This document shows, one piece after another, positions 13,160 to 15,543 of a stretch of DNA of 15,543 nucleotides (its first letter is position 1; the number at the start of each line of letters is the position of its first letter). The stretch covers positions 1 through 15,543 of the forward strand of contig CAAGHZ010000077.1 of assembly GCA_900769795.1 (NCBI GenBank). Reading direction: 5' to 3'. This DNA is from Clostridia bacterium. GTDB lineage: Bacteria; Bacillota; Clostridia; Monoglobales; Monoglobaceae. The position numbers and the translations under genes are program-made. A model generated the notes under the pieces. That model was not told where the DNA came from and searched no databases. It saw only the letters and a list, made by a program, of their open reading frames with translations.

Positions 13160-13865
13160 ATTCTCCAATACACAAATCACAAGAACCATATCCTTTTTTC
13201 TTAGCATCATCTATTGATACTTCAGTAACATTTGTTCGATTCTTTACGATAACACAATATCCCCTATGATACTTTTCTCCTCCCGATGTTACATAATACC
13301 TATCTTCTTGTAGAGCCTTTACGCCCGGAACAGAGTGTTCTTGTTCCAATTTTAAATTTCCATATACAGTAAAAAATAATATTGACGCACACAAAAGCGC
13401 GCCTACCGCACAACCAAACAAAACTCTCTTTTGATTTATAAAAGCGCAAAGTCTGAATCCCACTCCCGGGCTCTTCAAATGATACGAAAATTCATTTGCA
13501 AACTCCTCTCTTTTAACCCCCGAAGAGTATGCCCCGTAAGCAATCAAATCGGGATCAAGAATATGCCCGAGTTCATGGCGCAAAAGCGCGCATTTTTCCT
13601 CTTCTCCCATATCAGAATTCAAAAACACAATTCTAAGACTGTTATTTATGTATATAAAGGAATCCCTTTCCGCAACTTCTTTTTGAACCCGAAGCTTTTC
13701 GACAAGGTCCTCTATATCTTTTGTGTTATTGCATCTTTTGTACATAATAAGCACAAAACCTTTTGATTCTATAATACTCTTTAGTTCTTCACAGGAGGGA
13801 GACCTCCAAAGGCGATGTCGCAACATCACCCTGCGCGCAATAATTTTAGCTAAGTTATTTTTCAT
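13158..13865 (-). CDS. Membrane-anchored ImmA/IrrE-like metallopeptidase with C-terminal Cys/His module
   Basis: This is a 235-residue protein of mixed architecture. Residues of about 20-130 resemble the ImmA/IrrE (DUF955) zinc peptidases: ALLRHELGHILD carries the HExxH motif (H97, E98, H101), and Glu120/121 in REEFANEF is a candidate third zinc ligand. One strong transmembrane helix follows (about 147-168, VLFGCAVGALLCASILFF), flanked by basic residues on the N-side, so the peptidase should be cytoplasmic. The outer ~65 residues contain YYVTSGGEKYHRGYC (190-204) and CDLC (229-232), a Cys/His pattern also seen at the C-terminus of other Bacillota surface proteins. ATG 13865 overlaps the end of the upstream repressor gene by 11 bases, with AAAGGA inside it. 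Repressor cleavage is known for ImmA/IrrE pairs; the membrane tether and sensing role are inference. Confidence 0.8.
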   Translation of the reverse strand: MKNNLAKIIARRVMLRHRLWRSPSCEELKSIIESKGFVLIMYKRCNNTKDIEDLVEKLRVQKEVAERDSFIYINNSLRIVFLNSDMGEEEKCALLRHELGHILDPDLIAYGAYSSGVKREEFANEFSYHLKSPGVGFRLCAFINQKRVLFGCAVGALLCASILFFTVYGNLKLEQEHSVPGVKALQEDRYYVTSGGEKYHRGYCVIVKNRTNVTEVSIDDAKKKGYGSCDLCIGE

Positions 13866-14283
13866 TGTTGTCCTTTTTCTTTATCTTTTCCACTAAATCA
13901 AGTACACCTTTTTCGTCGTCTGTAAGTTGTCTGCCCGAATCTATACTTCCATATGCTGCAACAAGAGCGTCCCTGGTGCTCTCGTTGTGGATTCGTCTGT
14001 GTTCTGTCTCTGCGACAGACATAACCGTATGTTTGCCGATTTCATCAAGCGAACTGAAAACCCCAAGAAATTTTATCAAATCTTCATCAACAGCCACGGG
14101 AAGTTCAACACCCGGATAAATGTCCAGTTCCTTTAAAATTTTGTTTACCATCTCATAACTTGACGCATCCACTCCATTTTTTAAGATAAAATTAATGGTA
14201 GTACGCGGAACTTCAATATATTTTGCAAATTTCTCAATCGTTTTAAATTTTTCCTTTATTCTCTTTCTTATCAGCTCTTTCAC
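13855..14283 (-). CDS. XRE-type helix-turn-helix transcriptional repressor
   Basis: The product is 142 residues from the GTG start. The N-terminal third reads as a Cro/CI-type helix-turn-helix (TIEKFAKYIEVPRTTINFILKNGV, about residues 12-35). The rest is helical and acidic, with no visible peptidase motif, so it would not self-cleave like LexA. GTG 14283 is preferred, because AAGGAA (14298-14293) lies about 10 bases upstream, while the in-frame GTG at 14292 directly follows it. It is translationally coupled to the metallopeptidase gene by an 11-base overlap, the typical ImmR-ImmA arrangement of mobile elements. A promoter and a large palindrome lie upstream; autoregulation is likely but inferred. 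Confidence 0.82.
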   Translation of the reverse strand: MKELIRKRIKEKFKTIEKFAKYIEVPRTTINFILKNGVDASSYEMVNKILKELDIYPGVELPVAVDEDLIKFLGVFSSLDEIGKHTVMSVAETEHRRIHNESTRDALVAAYGSIDSGRQLTDDEKGVLDLVEKIKKKDNNEK

Positions 14284-14304
14284 CCAAATCACTTCCTTAG
14301 GTTA

Positions 14305-14333
14305 ATTTTACATCAAAGTGTATTTTTGGTCAA
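14305..14333 (-). promoter_or_regulatory. Promoter of the XRE/metallopeptidase pair
   Basis: On the minus strand TTGACC (14333-14328) and TAAAAT (14310-14305) have a 17-base spacer. The start near 14298 would give a very short leader, containing little more than the ribosome binding site. It is divergent from the promoter at 14351-14378. Confidence 0.7.
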
Positions 14334-14350
14334 CAAAAATAACGCAACAT

Positions 14351-14378
14351 TTGACAATTTTCTCTTTTGTGATATAAT
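14351..14378 (+). promoter_or_regulatory. Strong divergent promoter of a short transcript
   Basis: TTGACA (14351-14356) and TATAAT (14373-14378) have a 16-base spacer. The -10 box is the left end of the 36-bp palindrome, so a repressor bound there would cover both the -10 box and the start site. Confidence 0.85.
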
Positions 14379-14408
14379 ATAAAGACAATATATTGTCTTT
14401 ATATTATA
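14373..14408. promoter_or_regulatory. 36-bp perfect palindrome, candidate repressor operator
   Basis: Each 18-base arm (14373-14390 and 14391-14408) is the exact reverse complement of the other; the core is AGACAATATATTGTCT (14383-14398). It begins at the -10 box of the rightward promoter and extends over the start site. No T-run follows, so it is not a terminator. The ACAATATATTGT core resembles dyad operators bound by XRE/CI-type dimers, and the adjacent gene encodes one; the pairing is inferred. Confidence 0.7.
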
Positions 14409-14480
14409 ATTAGACATTTTATTATGCATACAAGGGGGTAAAAACAAAAACGATTGCTGTTTTTTACGCAATCGTTTTTT
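14385..14480 (+). ncRNA. Candidate short RNA (about 95 nt) between XRE and recombinase genes
   Basis: A consensus promoter and a strong terminator bracket only about 95 bases. I see no convincing gene in it: the sole ATG at 14424 opens a frame of just five codons, overlapping the ACAAGGGGG purine tract. It could be an independent regulatory RNA, a prophage-style antisense RNA, or the attenuated leader of the recombinase gene 97 bases further on. Confidence 0.4.
14448..14480 (+). terminator. Intrinsic terminator upstream of the recombinase gene
   Basis: AAACGATTGC (14448-14457) pairs with GCAATCGTTT (14468-14477), with a 10-base loop and a T-run to 14480. The A-rich left flank makes it usable on the minus strand too. 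Confidence 0.88.
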
Positions 14481-14498
14481 CGTTACTAAAGCAAATTA

Positions 14499-14527
14499 TT
14501 GACAACTTCACTGAATATTATTATCTT
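14499..14527 (+). promoter_or_regulatory. Possible promoter of the recombinase gene
   Basis: TTGACA (14499-14504) and TATCTT (14522-14527) have a 17-base spacer; the -10 match is only partial. A better TATAAT at 14550-14555 has no -35 box at the right distance. Confidence 0.45.
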
Positions 14528-14538
14528 TAAAGTATAAC

Positions 14539-14558
14539 AATATTATTTATATAATATT
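14539..14558. promoter_or_regulatory. AT-rich inverted repeat before the recombinase ribosome binding site
   Basis: AATATTAT (14539-14546) and ATAATATT (14551-14558) are perfect 8-bp arms around TTAT, ending directly before the AAGGAAGGAAG ribosome binding site. It may be an operator or a weak RNA hairpin that limits access to the ribosome binding site. Confidence 0.45.
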
Positions 14559-14577
14559 AAGGAAGGAAGTTGCTGAT

Positions 14578-15414
14578 ATGACAATTACAAAAGACACCAT
14601 AGATAATTTTAAACAACACTTAATTGAGGAGGAGAAGTCGGCTGCAACCTTGGAAAAATACATCAGGGACATTATGACATTCTTTATCTGGCTTTCAGGC
14701 GGAGAACTTAACAAAATGACGGTTCTTTGCTACAAATCCTATCTGACAGCAAATTACGCCCCTGCATCTGTAAACTCTATTCTCTCATCTCTTAACAGTT
14801 TTTTTGAATTTAACAACTGGCACGAGATGAAGGTAAAGATGCTGAAAATCCAAAAACAGATTTTTGCCGAGAGGGACAGGGAACTGACAAAATCCGAATA
14901 TATTAAGTTACTCAATGCAGCAAGGTCTGCAAAAAACGAAAGGCTCTATTACCTTATGCAAACAATTTGTTCAAGCGGAATTCGTGTATCGGAACTTAAA
15001 TCAATAACCATTGAGGCCGTTATGACAAAACAAACGACAATAAAATGCAAGGGTAAGACAAGAGTTGTGATTCTTCCAAAAGACCTATGCAAAATGCTAA
15101 AAGACTACGCAGCACGGCAAAAAATAACAAGCGGGCCCATCTTTATAACAAGAACAGGCAAACCCCTTGACCGTACTGCAATATGGAAAATGATGAAATC
15201 TCTTTGCGAAGATGCAGGGGTTGACAAAAATAAAGTCTTTCCTCACAATCTGCGGCACTTGTTTGCAAGGACCTACTACTCGCTGCAAAAGGACATCGTT
15301 CGTCTTGCAGATATACTTGGACATTCAAGTATAAATACAACAAGGATTTATACAATGGAAACAGGAGAAATACACCGTAGACAGATACAGAAACTTGGGC
15401 TTTTGAGGACATAA
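14578..15414 (+). CDS. Tyrosine recombinase (XerC/D-like integrase)
   Basis: The 278-residue protein has a SAM-like N-terminal core-binding domain (about 1-90, with TLEKYIRDIMTFFIWLSG) and a complete catalytic domain. The expected residues are R136 in GIRVSELK, K158 in CKGK, H223 and R226 in HNLRH, H249 in LGHSS and the nucleophile Y258 in TTRIYT. Such enzymes cut and rejoin DNA at specific sites. The small size fits Xer-like enzymes and compact integrases; chromosomal XerC/XerD usually have about 295-305 residues and a different N-terminus. The start has AAGGAAGGAAG about 8 bases upstream. It lies 1.5 kb from a tRNA gene and beside an XRE/ImmA-type pair, which suggests a mobile or accessory element. 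No att repeat is visible inside the window. Confidence 0.92.
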   Translation: MTITKDTIDNFKQHLIEEEKSAATLEKYIRDIMTFFIWLSGGELNKMTVLCYKSYLTANYAPASVNSILSSLNSFFEFNNWHEMKVKMLKIQKQIFAERDRELTKSEYIKLLNAARSAKNERLYYLMQTICSSGIRVSELKSITIEAVMTKQTTIKCKGKTRVVILPKDLCKMLKDYAARQKITSGPIFITRTGKPLDRTAIWKMMKSLCEDAGVDKNKVFPHNLRHLFARTYYSLQKDIVRLADILGHSSINTTRIYTMETGEIHRRQIQKLGLLRT

Positions 15415-15425
15415 AAAGAAAAACC

Positions 15426-15443
15426 ACATAATCGAAATTATGT
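15426..15443. other. Hairpin after the recombinase gene
   Basis: ACATAAT (15426-15432) and ATTATGT (15437-15443) pair around a CGAA loop. There is no T-run on the plus strand, so it is at best a weak terminator or 3'-end stabiliser for the recombinase mRNA. Confidence 0.4.
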
Positions 15444-15450
15444 TGCAAAC

Positions 15451-15477
15451 AAAAAAAGCCCCCTTGCCTAAAGGGGC
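15451..15477 (-). terminator. Terminator reading leftward, for a gene beyond the window
   Basis: On the minus strand GCCCC...GGGGGC (15477-15458) forms a GC-rich stem with one bulge, followed by seven T (15457-15451). It would end transcription coming from the right, convergent with the recombinase gene. It may alternatively be the left end of the hairpin-rich element at 15451-15543. Confidence 0.7.
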
Positions 15478-15543
15478 GATGCTCTCCGGTGGAGAGCGCT
15501 TATCGCCGACCGTAGTGGGCAACGGAGACGGGGACCGCTTTAG
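15451..15543. repeat. Hairpin-rich intergenic element at the window edge
   Basis: Successive hairpins (15458-15477; GCTCTCC/GGAGAGC at 15481-15497) and a GC-rich tail with GGGCAACGGAGACGGGGACC contrast with the AT-rich flank. The composition and the CCCCTTGCCTAAAGGGG core recall degenerate repetitive intergenic palindromes common in gut Clostridia; this is from general memory only. It is cut by the window end, and no second copy is present here. Confidence 0.4.

Noticed and set aside
14290..14292. GTG at 14292 as start of the XRE gene
   Set aside because: It lies directly after the AAGGAA ribosome binding site, too close to be used; GTG 14283 has better spacing, though this is not certain.
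14373..14408. The 36-bp palindrome as an intrinsic terminator
   Set aside because: It is AT-rich, has no T-run after it, and includes the -10 box of a promoter.
13045..15543. Direct repeat of the tRNA-Lys 3' end as an attachment site
   Set aside because: I scanned the rest of the window and found no second copy, so an att pair cannot be claimed here.

Overview
The window looks like chromosomal DNA from a low-to-medium GC member of the Bacillota, most likely class Clostridia. Four things point there: a CtsR-regulated ctsR-mcsA-mcsB-clpC operon with its heptad operator, a Bacillota-style L10 leader with an attenuator, consensus sigma-A promoters with purine-rich ribosome binding sites, and a secreted protein with an S-layer homology (SLH) triplet. 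I do not assign genus or species.

Layout. (1) 1-503, minus: the N-terminal part of rpoB, with its own consensus promoter at 796-824 and a leader of about 285 nt. (2) 896-3508, plus: an exported phosphodiester-glycosidase-like protein ending in three SLH domains. (3) 3581-8210, plus: the protein quality-control operon ctsR-mcsA-mcsB-clpC, between a promoter with a CtsR box and a strong terminator. (4) 8212-9172, plus: mtnN (MTA/SAH nucleosidase) behind a leader of about 205 nt rich in mutually exclusive helices, including a potential pseudoknot next to the ribosome binding site. A bidirectional terminator follows. (5) 12860 down to 9187, minus: the translation/transcription cluster rpmG-secE-nusG-rplK-rplA-rplJ-rplL, with L1-type elements before rplK and rplA, an L10 leader before rplJ, and a long (PAEEAA)n tail on L10. 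(6) 12998-13159, plus: tRNA-Lys(CTT) with a perfect promoter and a terminator. (7) 14333 down to 13158, minus: a two-gene module of an XRE-type repressor and a membrane-anchored ImmA/IrrE-like metallopeptidase. (8) 14351-15414, plus: a promoter overlapping a 36-bp perfect palindrome, a terminated short transcript of about 95 nt, and a tyrosine recombinase. (9) 15451-15543: a hairpin-rich intergenic element at the window edge.

How the parts work together. The canonical rplKAJL-rpoBC string is split here. rplL ends at a two-way terminator, and about 8.7 kb of plus-strand genes lies between it and rpoB, so rpoBC must rely on its own promoter. The Clp operon is autoregulated by CtsR, with McsA/McsB (arginine kinase) marking proteins for ClpC. 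The ribosomal genes show successive RNA feedback sites for L1 and L10. The 13.1-15.5 kb segment has the look of an accessory region next to a tRNA gene. Its repressor/peptidase pair, palindrome and short RNA, together with the mtnN leader, are the least conventional parts of the window.
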